Assembly (NCBI RefSeq): GCF_009741275.1
Contig: NZ_WOWS01000005.1
Span: forward strand, 229,675 to 293,674
Direction of reading: 5' to 3'
DNA length: 64,000 bases
Source: Winogradskyella endarachnes
Lineage (GTDB): Bacteria; Bacteroidota; Bacteroidia; Flavobacteriales; Flavobacteriaceae
The notes beneath the pieces are model-generated. The model saw nothing but the letters and a program-made list of their open reading frames with translations, was not told where the DNA came from and ran no database searches. Shown here piece after piece: positions 1 through 9,250 of this stretch. Made by a program: the position numbers and the translations under genes. How positions within the stretch are numbered: position 1 is the first letter of the stretch; every line of letters begins with the position of its first letter.

Positions 1-54
1 TGCTTTTGCAACTTCTTTTGCGGTTACCAAACCAATATCGGACGATTTACCCAT
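1..54 (-). CDS. 5' end of a truncated gene (possible acyltransferase)
   Basis: Only the first 18 codons lie in the window. They start at an ATG whose complement is at 52-54 and read MGKSSDIGLVTAKEVAKA without a stop. The gene lies 19 bases downstream of the aspartate kinase on the same strand, so it is probably the third gene of the GNAT-aspartate kinase operon. The peptide reminds me of the N-terminus of a flavobacterial lysophospholipid acyltransferase-like family, but 18 residues cannot establish that. Confidence 0.4.
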   Translation of the reverse strand, partial: MGKSSDIGLVTAKEVAKA

Positions 55-73
55 AAAACAAATGTAGTAAAGT

Positions 74-1324
74 TTATTTAGTTACAATTTGAACTGTGCC
101 TTGTGTTAATTGCTTTAATAATATAGTTTTGTCTTTTTCTAACTCTTTTATTGCAAGGTCGTTATAATTTCTAATTGTATAAAGACTTACATTTCTGTTA
201 CATGTTACATTAAATTTAGCTTTTAAATGTTGTAATAATTTTTCTAGATTATCATATAAATTGTCAATACAAACTGAAAAACTAATGGCAGAATTCTGAA
301 TAACATCTACCTTCATTTTATATAAATGTAACAAACTAAAAATATCACTTATATTTTCTTCCATTATGTATGAAAAATCTAATGACGACAGTGAAATTAA
401 CGTCTGATTTTTCTTTACAATAAAACAAGGAATTTCAGGTTCTAAATCTTTGCCTTTACTTACGCATGTTCCATTACCCTTAGGGTTTAAAAATGATTTT
501 ACATACAATGGAATTTCCTTTTGTTGCAACGGCTGTAAAGTTTTAGGATGTATAACAGATGCGCCATAAAACGCCAACTCAATAGCTTCTCTGTATGATA
601 TTTGATGTAATAATTGGGTGTTTTTAAAAAAACGTGGATCTGCATTTAAAACTCCTGGTACATCTTTCCAAATTGTAACACTATTAGCATTTAAGCAATA
701 GGCAAAAATAGCTGCCGTATAATCACTACCTTCTCTACCTAGCGTAGTTGTAAAATTATTAGCATCACTACCCAAAAAACCTTGAGTAATATTTAAAATA
801 TTAATATTTATATGTGATGAAATATTAGTTTGTGTGGCTTCCCAATTTATGTTAGAATGTCTGTAATAATTATCCGTTTTTATCAACTCTCTAACATCTA
901 CCCAATTATTTTTCAGGTCAATTTCATTGAGATAATGGCTTATAATTGTCGTAGATATTAATTCGCCATAACCTATAACTTGATCATAAACGTAATTATA
1001 ATCTGGTGATTTATTACTTTTAAAAAAAAGGCTTAATTCATCAAAAAAGGCTTTTACATCCTTAAATACTTGGTGATGATTATTAGAAAATAAATCTACC
1101 ATAATATCATTATGGTATTTAATTACATCGTGTAGAGCACTTTGTAATTCGTCTTTATTTTCAAAATAATTTTTAATTACGAGTTCCATACTATTGGTTG
1201 TTTTTCCCATTGCAGAAATCACAACTAATGTATTATCGTAGCCTGTAGTTTGTAATACTTTTGCTAAGTTTTTTACACCATCTGCATCTTTTACAGATGC
1301 ACCTCCAAATTTATAAACTCTCAT
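74..1324 (-). CDS. lysC: aspartate kinase (monofunctional)
   Basis: Phosphorylates L-aspartate to aspartyl-4-phosphate, the first step towards lysine/diaminopimelate, threonine and methionine. The N-terminus has the family motif KFGGASV, and the kinase core has TTLGREGSDYTAA and VTIWKDVPGVLNADPR, the aspartate/ATP-binding segments. About 120 C-terminal residues follow the core, where ACT regulatory domains sit, but this part is divergent. The only ATG at the N-terminus is at 1324; a GTG two codons upstream would add Met-His. No homoserine dehydrogenase domain is fused. It lies 30 bases downstream of the acetyltransferase gene and is probably cotranscribed with it. The kinase assignment is firm; whether it is feedback-inhibited cannot be read from the sequence. 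Confidence 0.93.
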   Translation of the reverse strand: MRVYKFGGASVKDADGVKNLAKVLQTTGYDNTLVVISAMGKTTNSMELVIKNYFENKDELQSALHDVIKYHNDIMVDLFSNNHHQVFKDVKAFFDELSLFFKSNKSPDYNYVYDQVIGYGELISTTIISHYLNEIDLKNNWVDVRELIKTDNYYRHSNINWEATQTNISSHININILNITQGFLGSDANNFTTTLGREGSDYTAAIFAYCLNANSVTIWKDVPGVLNADPRFFKNTQLLHQISYREAIELAFYGASVIHPKTLQPLQQKEIPLYVKSFLNPKGNGTCVSKGKDLEPEIPCFIVKKNQTLISLSSLDFSYIMEENISDIFSLLHLYKMKVDVIQNSAISFSVCIDNLYDNLEKLLQHLKAKFNVTCNRNVSLYTIRNYNDLAIKELEKDKTILLKQLTQGTVQIVTK

Positions 1325-1353
1325 ATGCACTTCTCAAAATAGCGGTAACCTTA

Positions 1354-1833
1354 TTACTTAATATTATTTATATAGCTCGCTATTGCCTTTTCATTTAATT
1401 GAACTACGTTCCAATCTCTCATTACATTTGCGCCTTTGCTTTCATAAAAATCTATTGCCGGTTCGTTCCAGTCTAAAACTTCCCAACTCACTCGTTTAAC
1501 ACCTAAAGATTGAGCGTGCTTAACAACCGCATCTAAAAGTTGAGTTCCTAAACCTTTACCTCTACTAGCTTTGCTTACAATAAGGTCTTCTAAATGCAGT
1601 ACCTGACCTTTCCATGTAGAGTATCTAGGATACACTAAAGCAATACCTTCTATTATGGCATCATTTTCTAAAACAAAACAGGTGAATTTTGGAATGGTAC
1701 CAAAACCATCATTTTCTAAATCTTGGAGGGTTACTTCTACTGCATCTGGCTCTTTTTCAAAAGTTGCTAATTCTTGAATAAGTTCTAAAACTCTTGGCAT
1801 ATCTTGTTTAGTAGCTAATCTTGGTTGACTCAT
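1354..1833 (-). CDS. GNAT family N-acetyltransferase, diamine acetyltransferase-like
   Basis: Acetyl-CoA-dependent N-acetyltransferase of about 159 residues, a single GNAT domain. The acetyl-CoA pyrophosphate-binding loop RGKGLG follows the strand LHLEDLIV, and the C-terminal motif is VLDWNEPAIDFYESKGA. That last segment resembles spermidine/spermine (SSAT) or thialysine acetyltransferases, so an amine substrate is likely but unproven. The start chosen is the ATG at 1833 (MSQPRL). A promoter-like element at 1855-1862 would start transcription near 1851, which excludes the longer frame that begins at 1857. First gene of a minus-strand operon with aspartate kinase. Confidence 0.85.
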   Translation of the reverse strand: MSQPRLATKQDMPRVLELIQELATFEKEPDAVEVTLQDLENDGFGTIPKFTCFVLENDAIIEGIALVYPRYSTWKGQVLHLEDLIVSKASRGKGLGTQLLDAVVKHAQSLGVKRVSWEVLDWNEPAIDFYESKGANVMRDWNVVQLNEKAIASYINNIK

Positions 1834-1854
1834 GAAATATATAAAAAGAAATAC

Positions 1855-1886
1855 CAAAGATAATCTAAACTCTGACTACAAAACAA
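1855..1886 (-). promoter_or_regulatory. Bacteroidota-type promoter for the GNAT-aspartate kinase operon
   Basis: Read on the minus strand, TATCTTTG at 1862-1855 matches the -7 consensus TAnnTTTG. A TTG at 1886-1884 lies 21 bases upstream, within the usual spacing. The predicted start near 1851 leaves a leader of about 18 bases before the ATG. Confidence 0.6.
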
Positions 1887-1962
1887 CTAATTTCACGTAC
1901 GAAAACGTTATAGTTTGTTAAAAAATACGATATTTGTACGCTACTAATCAATAATTTACTTG

Positions 1963-2973
1963 ATGCCAAATAAAAAACAAACTTTAGGAGAATTTATAAT
2001 AGAGAATCAATCATCGTTTAAATACACTTCTGGAGAATTATCTAGATTAATAAATTCTATTCGTTTAGCCGCCAAAGTTGTAAACCATGAGGTAAACAAA
2101 GCTGGCCTTGTAGATATCATTGGTGCTGCTGGTGACACTAATATACAAGGAGAAGATCAGCAAAAATTAGATGTATACGCTAATGATAAGTTTATACAAA
2201 CCATGACCAAAAGAAATATTGTGTGTGGTATTGCTAGTGAAGAAGAAGATGATTTTATTACCATTAATAGTCAAGATGAAAATCATCAAAATAAATACGT
2301 GGTTTTAATTGATCCTTTAGATGGTTCTTCTAACATAGATGTTAACGTGTCTGTTGGTACCATTTTTTCTATTTATAGAAGAGTTACACCTGTAGGAACA
2401 CCTGTAACCATGGAAGACTTTTTACAAAAAGGAAACCAACAAGTAGCTGCTGGCTATGTAGTTTATGGTACATCTACAATGCTAGTGTATACCACAGGAG
2501 ATGGTGTAAATGGATTTACATTAAACCCAGCAATTGGATCATTCTATTTATCGCATCCAAATATGCAATTCCCAGAAGATGGTACCATCTATTCTGTAAA
2601 TGAGGGTAATTATGTACATTTTCCATTAGGTATTAAAAAGTATATAAAATACTGCCAAGAAGAAAAAGACAATAGGCCATATACATCGCGTTATATAGGC
2701 TCTTTAGTTTCAGACTTTCATAGAAACATGATTAAAGGTGGTATATATATGTACCCAAAAAGCTACAAAGCGCCTAACGGAAAATTACGTTTATTGTATG
2801 AATGTAATCCAATGGCATTTTTAGCAGAACAAGCTAACGGAAAAGCGAGTGATGGTTACACACGTATTATGGATATAAAACCAACCGAATTGCACCAGAG
2901 AGTTCCTTTTATCTGTGGCAGCAAAAATATGGTAGAAAAGGCAGAGGAATTTATGAGAGATAATGTAGAGTAA
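1963..2973 (+). CDS. fbp: class I fructose-1,6-bisphosphatase
   Basis: Hydrolyses fructose 1,6-bisphosphate to fructose 6-phosphate in gluconeogenesis, in the cytoplasm, Mg-dependent. The metal-binding motif [19 protein letters not shown] is intact, with the upstream acidic EDQQKLDV and ASEEED segments and the C-terminal [23 protein letters not shown] that binds the sugar phosphate. Length of 336 residues is typical of the family. ATG at 1963 is preferred over a TTG one codon earlier. Transcribed divergently from the acetyltransferase operon and followed by a very strong palindromic terminator. Confidence 0.97.
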   Translation: MPNKKQTLGEFIIENQSSFKYTSGELSRLINSIRLAAKVVNHEVNKAGLVDIIGAAGDTNIQGEDQQKLDVYANDKFIQTMTKRNIVCGIASEEEDDFITINSQDENHQNKYVVLIDPLDGSSNIDVNVSVGTIFSIYRRVTPVGTPVTMEDFLQKGNQQVAAGYVVYGTSTMLVYTTGDGVNGFTLNPAIGSFYLSHPNMQFPEDGTIYSVNEGNYVHFPLGIKKYIKYCQEEKDNRPYTSRYIGSLVSDFHRNMIKGGIYMYPKSYKAPNGKLRLLYECNPMAFLAEQANGKASDGYTRIMDIKPTELHQRVPFICGSKNMVEKAEEFMRDNVE

Positions 2974-2983
2974 ATCTTTTGTG

Positions 2984-3038
2984 CATATTAAAACTAAAAA
3001 AGCAACCCAAATTGGGTTGCTTTTTTAGTTTTAATATG
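2984..3038. terminator. long bidirectional terminator between fbp and the TerB-like gene
   Basis: A perfect inverted repeat with 27-base arms (2984-3010 and 3012-3038) and a single unpaired base at 3011. The centre is the GC-richer AGCAACCCAA / TTGGGTTGCT, flanked by A and T runs that give a U tract in either direction. It sits between convergent genes that end at 2973 and 3048. Confidence 0.9.
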
Positions 3039-3047
3039 TATTTAGAA

Positions 3048-3479
3048 TTATTGGTTCATGTTCTTAATACCATAGCTAAACTCTTCTAAAGTAGCCTCGT
3101 TTTTTACCAACTCTAATGCTTTATCTGCAATATATTTTACATTAACAGCATGAAACCCTAAGCCTACACAAAACTTATGTAATAAACTTTCTTGAGCCTC
3201 ACCTTTTACACCATCTGCCCAAACCATTCTTGTTAAATCAAACAATCGTTCTAAACGGTTGTCATAAGATACAGGAGGATTAATTGGGTAAGAGTTATAA
3301 TCTTTTAATATTTTTTCATAATCATTTTCCGTTACATTTAGATTTCTTGCTAATCGATCTAAAAATGTTTTTTCGGAATCTGTAATAATTCCATCACTCA
3401 TGGCTACACGAACTATTGATGCAAAATGATCGGTATTGCGTTTTCTAAAGCCACTATCGTATAAATCTGAAATTGACAT
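3048..3479 (-). CDS. TerB-like domain protein
   Basis: 143-residue, all-helical cytoplasmic protein. Two matching acidic segments, RVAMSDGIITDSEKTFLDRLAR and RMVWADGVKGEAQESLLHKF, form the A-D-G repeat typical of tellurite-resistance TerB / DnaJ-N-like domains, which can bind metal. Exact role unknown. It is monocistronic, with its own promoter (3503-3533) and the palindromic terminator downstream. Divergent from mfd. Confidence 0.75.
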   Translation of the reverse strand: MSISDLYDSGFRKRNTDHFASIVRVAMSDGIITDSEKTFLDRLARNLNVTENDYEKILKDYNSYPINPPVSYDNRLERLFDLTRMVWADGVKGEAQESLLHKFCVGLGFHAVNVKYIADKALELVKNEATLEEFSYGIKNMNQ

Positions 3480-3502
3480 ATTTTTATTGTTTTAAATACG
3501 CG

Positions 3503-3533
3503 CAAATATAATTCTAATAAAAGATTATTTCAA
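3503..3533 (-). promoter_or_regulatory. promoter of the TerB-like gene
   Basis: On the minus strand, TTG at 3533-3531, a 20-base spacer and TATATTTG at 3510-3503 match the Bacteroidota primary sigma consensus closely. The predicted leader is about 20 bases. Confidence 0.7.
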
Positions 3534-3554
3534 TTAATAACCCTTCAAAAATTT

Positions 3555-3562
3555 TATATTTG
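3555..3562 (+). promoter_or_regulatory. -7 element upstream of mfd
   Basis: TATATTTG matches TAnnTTTG exactly, about 20 bases before the mfd start. No TTG is seen at the expected -33 distance, so this is only half a promoter by sequence. Confidence 0.45.
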
Positions 3563-3581
3563 TACTATCAAAATAAGAAAC

Positions 3582-6500
3582 TTGAGTAAAGTGTCTATCG
3601 CCCAAACATTCGCACAGACTTTGCAATTGCAAAATCTGCAAACTGCTATTGCCTTAACTGAAGCCAATGGCAAAACAAAAACACATTTAAAAGGTCTTGT
3701 AGGTTCTTCATTATCAATTACAATAGCAGAAGCATTTAAAACCGCAGAGCACCCCTTTTTACTTATATTAGATGATAAAGAAGAAGCAGCTTTTTACCTT
3801 AATGATTTAGAACAACTCATTAATGATAAAGATGTTTTATTTTATCCTGGTAGTTATCGCAGACCATACCAAATAGAAGAAACCAACAATGCCAACGTGC
3901 TTTTAAGAGCAGAAGTGCTTAACCGTATCAATTCGCGTAAAAAACCATGCATTATTGTCACCTATCCTGATGCACTTTTTGAAAAAGTAGTGACAAAGAA
4001 GGAACTAGAAAAAAACACCTTGAAAATTACTGTTGGTAACGAGTTAAGCATAGATTTTGTAAACGAAGTTTTATTTGAATATAAATTTAAACGTGTAGAT
4101 TTTGTCACTGAACCAGGAGATTTCTCGGTTAGAGGTGGAATTGTAGATGTGTTTTCTTTTTCGCATGATGAACCCTACCGAATTGAATTTTTTGGTGATG
4201 AAGTAGATAGTATAAGAACCTTTGATGTAGAAACACAACTATCTACAGAACGCATTAAAAAAGTAAGCATTATACCCAATGTAGCAAACAAACTTATTGC
4301 AGAACAACGTGAAAGTTTCTTAAAATACATTTCTAATAAAACGGTAATTTTTTCTAAAAATGCTTCGCTTATATTTTCTAGAATTGATGATTTTTATACC
4401 AAAGCCGAAGATGCTTTTAATAATTTAAGCAGTGATATAAAACACGCTTCACCTAAAGAATTATTCTGCAATTCAGACGTATTAAAACGTCAATTTTTAG
4501 ACTATTCCTTGGTAGAATTTGGCTCAGAAGCCATGTTTGCCAAACAACTTATTGCCTTTTACACCAAACCTCAACCAGCATTTAATAAACAATTTAATTT
4601 ATTAATTGAAGATTTAAATGAAAACCACGCTAACGGCATAACCAATTACATTGCCTGTGTTAGTGAGCAACAAGCCAAACGTTTTCATGATATTTTTGAT
4701 GATGCTGAGCAAGAAGTACATTATAAAACCGTGGTACTTTCTTTATATCAAGGTTTCATAGATACAGAACATAAAATTGCGGTTTATACGGATCACCAAA
4801 TATTTGATCGCTATCATAAATTTCACCTTAAAAATGGCTATGCCAAAAAACAAGCAATTACCTTAAAAGAGTTAACTAATCTAGAGATAGGTGATTATGT
4901 AACGCACATTGATCATGGTATTGGAAAATTTGGTGGACTACAAAAAATTAATGTCGAAGGTAAAAAGCAAGAGGCTATAAAACTAGTTTATGGTGAGCGC
5001 GATATTTTATACCTCAGCATTCACTCTTTACATAAAATCACCAAATTTAATGGCAAGGATGGCAAACCACCAACAGTTTATAAATTAGGTAGTAAAGCAT
5101 GGAAGGTTTTAAAACAAAAAACAAAATCTCGTGTTAAAGAAATTGCCTTCAACCTTATAAAGCTCTATGCTAAACGAAAATTAAAAAAAGGATTTCAATA
5201 CGCACCAGATAGCCACATGCAATTAGAGCTAGAAGCCTCTTTTATTTATGAAGACACACCAGACCAAACCTCCTCTACTGCAGATATAAAAGCAGATATG
5301 GAGAGTGAACGACCAATGGATCGTTTAGTTTGTGGTGATGTTGGTTTTGGTAAAACAGAAGTTGCCATAAGAGCAGCTTTTAAAGCAGTTGATAACGGTA
5401 AACAAGTTGCGGTGTTAGTACCAACAACAATTTTAGCATACCAACATGCACGTACTTTTAAAGAACGTTTAAAAGATTTTCCGGTAACCGTTGATTACAT
5501 TAATCGTTTTAGAACAGCTAAAGAAAAGCGCGACACTTTAGAGGCTCTAGAAAAAGGAAGTGTAGACATTATAATTGGTACGCATCAACTCGCTAATAAA
5601 AATGTAAAATTTAAAGATTTAGGATTACTCATTGTAGATGAAGAGCAAAAGTTTGGAGTTGCTGTAAAAGAAAAACTTAAAACCATAAAAGAAAATGTAG
5701 ACGTCTTAACTCTAACAGCTACACCTATACCAAGAACACTTCAGTTTAGTTTAATGGCGGCTAGAGATTTATCTGTGATTACTACACCACCTCCAAATCG
5801 TTATCCTATAGAAAGCCATGTTATTAGATTTGGTGAAGAAACCATTAGAGATGCCGTTAGTTATGAGATACAACGTGGCGGACAAGTGTTTTTTATTCAT
5901 AATAGAATAGAAAACATTAAAGAAGTTGCTGGTATGCTTCAGCGTTTGGTACCAGATGCTAAAATTGGTATTGGCCATGGACAAATGGATGGCAAAAAGT
6001 TAGAAACTTTGATGCTGGCTTTTATGAATGGGGAATTCGATGTTTTAGTGAGTACAACCATTATTGAAAGTGGATTAGATGTACCAAACGCAAATACCAT
6101 TTTTATTAATAACGCAAATAATTTTGGTCTAAGTGATCTACACCAAATGCGTGGTAGAGTTGGCCGTAGTAACAAAAAAGCATTCTGTTATTTTATTACT
6201 CCAGAATATTCTGCAATGACAACAGATGCTAGAAAACGTATTAGTGCATTAGAGCAATTTACAGAATTAGGAAGTGGTTTTAATATTGCCATGAAAGATT
6301 TAGAAATCCGTGGAGCAGGAGATTTGTTAGGTGGCGAACAAAGTGGTTTTATAAGTGATATTGGTTTTGATACCTATCAAAAAATATTAAACGAAGCTAT
6401 TGAAGAGTTAAAGGAAACAGAATTTTCAGATTTATATGAAGATGATGGTAAACCTAAAACATACGTTAAAGATATTACTATTGATACTGATTTTGAATTG

Positions 6501-6926
6501 TTATTTCCAGACGATTATATCAACAACATTACAGAACGATTAAATCTATACACCAAACTAAACGAGATTAAAACTGAAGAAGAATTAGCAAAGTTTGAAA
6601 CGGAAATTATTGACCGTTTTGGCGAATTACCGACTCAGGTTTCAGATTTATTAGATAGCGTAAGATTGAAATGGATAGCCACAAAAATGGGTATTGAAAT
6701 ACTAATAATGAAACAAAGTAAAATGATTGGCTATTTTGTGCAAGATCAACAAAGTGGATTTTACCAAAGTACAGCATTTACAAAGGTTTTACAATTTGTA
6801 CAGCAAAATGTTGGTAAATGCAAAATGAAAGAAAAACAAACCAGAAAAGGTCTGCGCTTACTAATTACATTTGAGAATATTAAATCTACCAAACAAGCAT
6901 TAGCTGCACTATCTGATATGCAATGA
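3582..6926 (+). CDS. mfd: transcription-repair coupling factor Mfd
   Basis: ATP-dependent translocase that removes RNA polymerase stalled at DNA lesions and recruits UvrA. Domain order: UvrB-like N-terminal module (about 1-350), RNA polymerase-interacting CarD-like domain (about 430-500, beginning EIGDYVTHIDHGIGKFGG), superfamily 2 helicase with Walker A GDVGFGKT at 585-592 and DEEQ box at 686-689, the RecG-like HQMRGRVGRS segment, and a C-terminal TRCF domain. Length of 1114 residues is normal. The start is either the TTG at 3582 (MSKVSIAQ) or the GTG at 3591; no ATG is available nearby. Its stop overlaps the next gene's ATG by four bases. Confidence 0.97.
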   Translation: MSKVSIAQTFAQTLQLQNLQTAIALTEANGKTKTHLKGLVGSSLSITIAEAFKTAEHPFLLILDDKEEAAFYLNDLEQLINDKDVLFYPGSYRRPYQIEETNNANVLLRAEVLNRINSRKKPCIIVTYPDALFEKVVTKKELEKNTLKITVGNELSIDFVNEVLFEYKFKRVDFVTEPGDFSVRGGIVDVFSFSHDEPYRIEFFGDEVDSIRTFDVETQLSTERIKKVSIIPNVANKLIAEQRESFLKYISNKTVIFSKNASLIFSRIDDFYTKAEDAFNNLSSDIKHASPKELFCNSDVLKRQFLDYSLVEFGSEAMFAKQLIAFYTKPQPAFNKQFNLLIEDLNENHANGITNYIACVSEQQAKRFHDIFDDAEQEVHYKTVVLSLYQGFIDTEHKIAVYTDHQIFDRYHKFHLKNGYAKKQAITLKELTNLEIGDYVTHIDHGIGKFGGLQKINVEGKKQEAIKLVYGERDILYLSIHSLHKITKFNGKDGKPPTVYKLGSKAWKVLKQKTKSRVKEIAFNLIKLYAKRKLKKGFQYAPDSHMQLELEASFIYEDTPDQTSSTADIKADMESERPMDRLVCGDVGFGKTEVAIRAAFKAVDNGKQVAVLVPTTILAYQHARTFKERLKDFPVTVDYINRFRTAKEKRDTLEALEKGSVDIIIGTHQLANKNVKFKDLGLLIVDEEQKFGVAVKEKLKTIKENVDVLTLTATPIPRTLQFSLMAARDLSVITTPPPNRYPIESHVIRFGEETIRDAVSYEIQRGGQVFFIHNRIENIKEVAGMLQRLVPDAKIGIGHGQMDGKKLETLMLAFMNGEFDVLVSTTIIESGLDVPNANTIFINNANNFGLSDLHQMRGRVGRSNKKAFCYFITPEYSAMTTDARKRISALEQFTELGSGFNIAMKDLEIRGAGDLLGGEQSGFISDIGFDTYQKILNEAIEELKETEFSDLYEDDGKPKTYVKDITIDTDFELLFPDDYINNITERLNLYTKLNEIKTEEELAKFETEIIDRFGELPTQVSDLLDSVRLKWIATKMGIEILIMKQSKMIGYFVQDQQSGFYQSTAFTKVLQFVQQNVGKCKMKEKQTRKGLRLLITFENIKSTKQALAALSDMQ

Positions 6927-7783
6927 GCGAAAAAAACCATGTAAATAATTTATTACTTTTAATTATTGCAACTATTTGCTTAAGTACATCTGGTCCATTA
7001 GGTAGATTTATAGATATGCCTACTGTTGTTATTATTTGGTGGCGATCTATCTTAGCTATGATTTTTTTATTCACTTTTTGTGCTTTTAAAGGCATTAAAC
7101 TAAAAATTAGCGCTAAAGACCGTATAACCTTTTTTATTGCAGCTATCTTAATGGGAGCACATTGGATAACCTATTTCTATGCCTTAAAGTTATCTAACGT
7201 TGCCATTGGAATGATTTCGTTATTTACCTTTCCTGTAATTATAGCTTTATTAGAGCCACTATTTTCCAAAACAAAGCTAGATCCAATACATATTGTTCTC
7301 GGTATAATTGTAATGGTTGGCATATATTTTCTTGCCCCAGAATTCAATTTAGAAAATGGCCATTTACAAGGCATTTTATTTGGTGTACTTTCTGCTGTTT
7401 GCTACGCTTTAAGAATATTAATATTAAAAGGACAAGTTGCCAATTATAACAGCACTATGTTAATGTTCTATCAAGTTGCTATTGTAGCTGTATTATTGGC
7501 TCCTGTTTTATTTATTATGGATACTTCTAATATTAAAACACAATATCCTTACGTTTTATTACTAGCATTAGTAACCACATCAATTGGCCATACACTATTT
7601 GTAAATAGTTTAAAATACTTTAAAGCAAGTACAGCGAGCATAATAGGAAGCACACAACCCGTTTTTGGAATTATAATTGCCTTCTTTTTCTTGAATGAAA
7701 TACCAACAATACATACATTTGTTGGAGGCGCTTTAATATTAGCTACTGTAATTGTAGAAAGTATTAGATCTAAAACACAATAA
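6923..7783 (+). CDS. EamA/DMT-family transporter
   Basis: 286-residue inner-membrane protein with about ten hydrophobic segments arranged as two EamA repeats (roughly 10-135 and 150-280), as in drug/metabolite transporters. The substrate cannot be told from the sequence. Its ATG overlaps the mfd stop codon (ATGA), so it is translationally coupled to mfd, although the functions seem unrelated. Confidence 0.9.
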   Translation: MSEKNHVNNLLLLIIATICLSTSGPLGRFIDMPTVVIIWWRSILAMIFLFTFCAFKGIKLKISAKDRITFFIAAILMGAHWITYFYALKLSNVAIGMISLFTFPVIIALLEPLFSKTKLDPIHIVLGIIVMVGIYFLAPEFNLENGHLQGILFGVLSAVCYALRILILKGQVANYNSTMLMFYQVAIVAVLLAPVLFIMDTSNIKTQYPYVLLLALVTTSIGHTLFVNSLKYFKASTASIIGSTQPVFGIIIAFFFLNEIPTIHTFVGGALILATVIVESIRSKTQ

Positions 7784-7840
7784 CTACTTTAAAATGGCTC
7801 AATTTTTGACACACCATTGTAAATAAATAGCATAAATAAA

Positions 7841-9142
7841 ATGAAGAAAATTTTAATCATAGCATTAGTATTACCATTTATCTCACTGGCACAAACTATA
7901 AAAGGCACGTTTTCACCAGCAGAAGATTACACGTATGCTTTTTTATATAAGGCAACACCAGAAGGTGCTAATTACATTGATAGAGGAAAATTAGACAGCA
8001 ATGGTCAGTTTGAAATAAAATTAAAAGACTCCTTAGAAGCTGGTATTTACAAAATAGTTTATGCAATTCCGCCAGAAGAAAATAATTTCGATTTTATCTA
8101 TGATGGCAAAGAGTCTGTTAACTTCAATTTTAACCAAGATGAAGGTGTAGAATTTACAGAATCTGAAGAAAATAAACTTTGGATGTCTTACTTAAAAAGT
8201 ATTGAAATGGTAAACCACACCATTAGTAATTATTACACTAAAAATAACGAAGATAAAAAAGGGTTTAGTGCCATTTTTAAAACATTAAAAGACACCCAAT
8301 TAGCATACGAAGATTTAGCTAAAGATAAATTAGCGCTTAATTTTATAACAGCTAATCGTCCTTATATGCCTGCACAATATGAAAACATTTCCACCTATTC
8401 TAAAAACTTAAAAGAACACTATTTAAGTCAGGTAGATTTTAGCAATTACTTATTACAAAGCTCTACGTTTTTAACAGATCGGGTAACCTCTTATGTCTTT
8501 AACATGGTGCAAAACCCAACTAATGACACCTACAAATCTCATATTGACGATGTAGCAAAGGCAATTTCTAATGATGATTTAATTATTAAAACAAGTTTAT
8601 TAGAAATGCTATGGCAACATTTTGTAAGCTCAGAAAACCATGAGGTTGCTAATTACATTACAGATAATTATTTATTAGAATTAGCTAAAGCAACCAACAA
8701 TAAAGTATTAGAAGAAATGGTAACCTCTTTTAAAAATACATCTATAGGAGCTGTAGCGCCTAATTTTGAAATAACTTCTAATGGACAAAACACAAGCTTA
8801 CACCAATTAAAAGGATCCGATTATTATTTACTTGTTTTTTGGAGTAGCGCTTGCGGACACTGTTTAGATGAGTTACCAAAAGTAAAAGACATGGTTGCTA
8901 ACAAACCCAACTTAAAAGTTGTGGCTTTTGGTTTAGAAAAAGAAGATAATCATTGGGATAAAGAAATTAAAAACTATCCAAATTTTATACATCAAATTGG
9001 GTTAGGTAAATGGGAAAACCCAACAGTTATAACTTATGGAGTTTCTGCTACACCTATGTATTTTCTTTTAAGTGCGGATAAAATTATAATGGCTAAACCT
9101 TATGAGTTAAAAGACTTAGAAGTTATATTAAAGAACCTGTAA
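7841..9142 (+). CDS. exported TlpA-like thioredoxin-fold protein
   Basis: 433 residues with a signal peptide (ending about LPFISLAQ). The N-terminal half resembles the beta-rich DUF4369-type domain (TIKGTFSPAED). The C-terminal third is a redoxin/TlpA domain beginning GAVAPNFEI, with the active-site CGHC at 338-341 and a cis-Pro loop at SATPMYF. Predicted periplasmic thiol-disulfide reductase or sensor; the substrate is unknown. Stands alone downstream of the EamA gene. Confidence 0.85.
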   Translation: MKKILIIALVLPFISLAQTIKGTFSPAEDYTYAFLYKATPEGANYIDRGKLDSNGQFEIKLKDSLEAGIYKIVYAIPPEENNFDFIYDGKESVNFNFNQDEGVEFTESEENKLWMSYLKSIEMVNHTISNYYTKNNEDKKGFSAIFKTLKDTQLAYEDLAKDKLALNFITANRPYMPAQYENISTYSKNLKEHYLSQVDFSNYLLQSSTFLTDRVTSYVFNMVQNPTNDTYKSHIDDVAKAISNDDLIIKTSLLEMLWQHFVSSENHEVANYITDNYLLELAKATNNKVLEEMVTSFKNTSIGAVAPNFEITSNGQNTSLHQLKGSDYYLLVFWSSACGHCLDELPKVKDMVANKPNLKVVAFGLEKEDNHWDKEIKNYPNFIHQIGLGKWENPTVITYGVSATPMYFLLSADKIIMAKPYELKDLEVILKNL

Positions 9143-9166
9143 ACCAACTAATTAAATTTAAAAGAA

Positions 9167-9200
9167 AACGCTCAGAAAAACAAATGTTTCTCTGAGCGTT
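9167..9200 (-). terminator. terminator of the lipoprotein gene
   Basis: The arms AACGCTCAGA and TCTGAGCGTT form a hairpin. On the minus strand it is followed by a T-rich stretch (9161-9168), fitting the minus-strand gene that ends at 9251. It may also act on plus-strand transcripts. Confidence 0.6.
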
Positions 9201-9201
9201 C

Positions 9202-9234
9202 TGAAACTAAATAACCAACCAAAATTTAGTTTCA
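9202..9234. repeat. second hairpin between convergent genes
   Basis: 11-base perfect arms TGAAACTAAAT (9202-9212) and ATTTAGTTTCA (9224-9234) with an 11-base loop. It lies between the adjacent terminator and the lipoprotein gene and could help end plus-strand transcription from the TlpA-like gene. Confidence 0.5.
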
Positions 9235-9250
9235 TTTGTATCTTTAAGTT

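Noticed and set aside
1915..1936. Promoter for fbp using TTTG at 1914-1917 and GATATTTG at 1929-1936
   Set aside because: The spacing is only 11 bases and the -7 has a mismatch at its first position, so it is not convincing.
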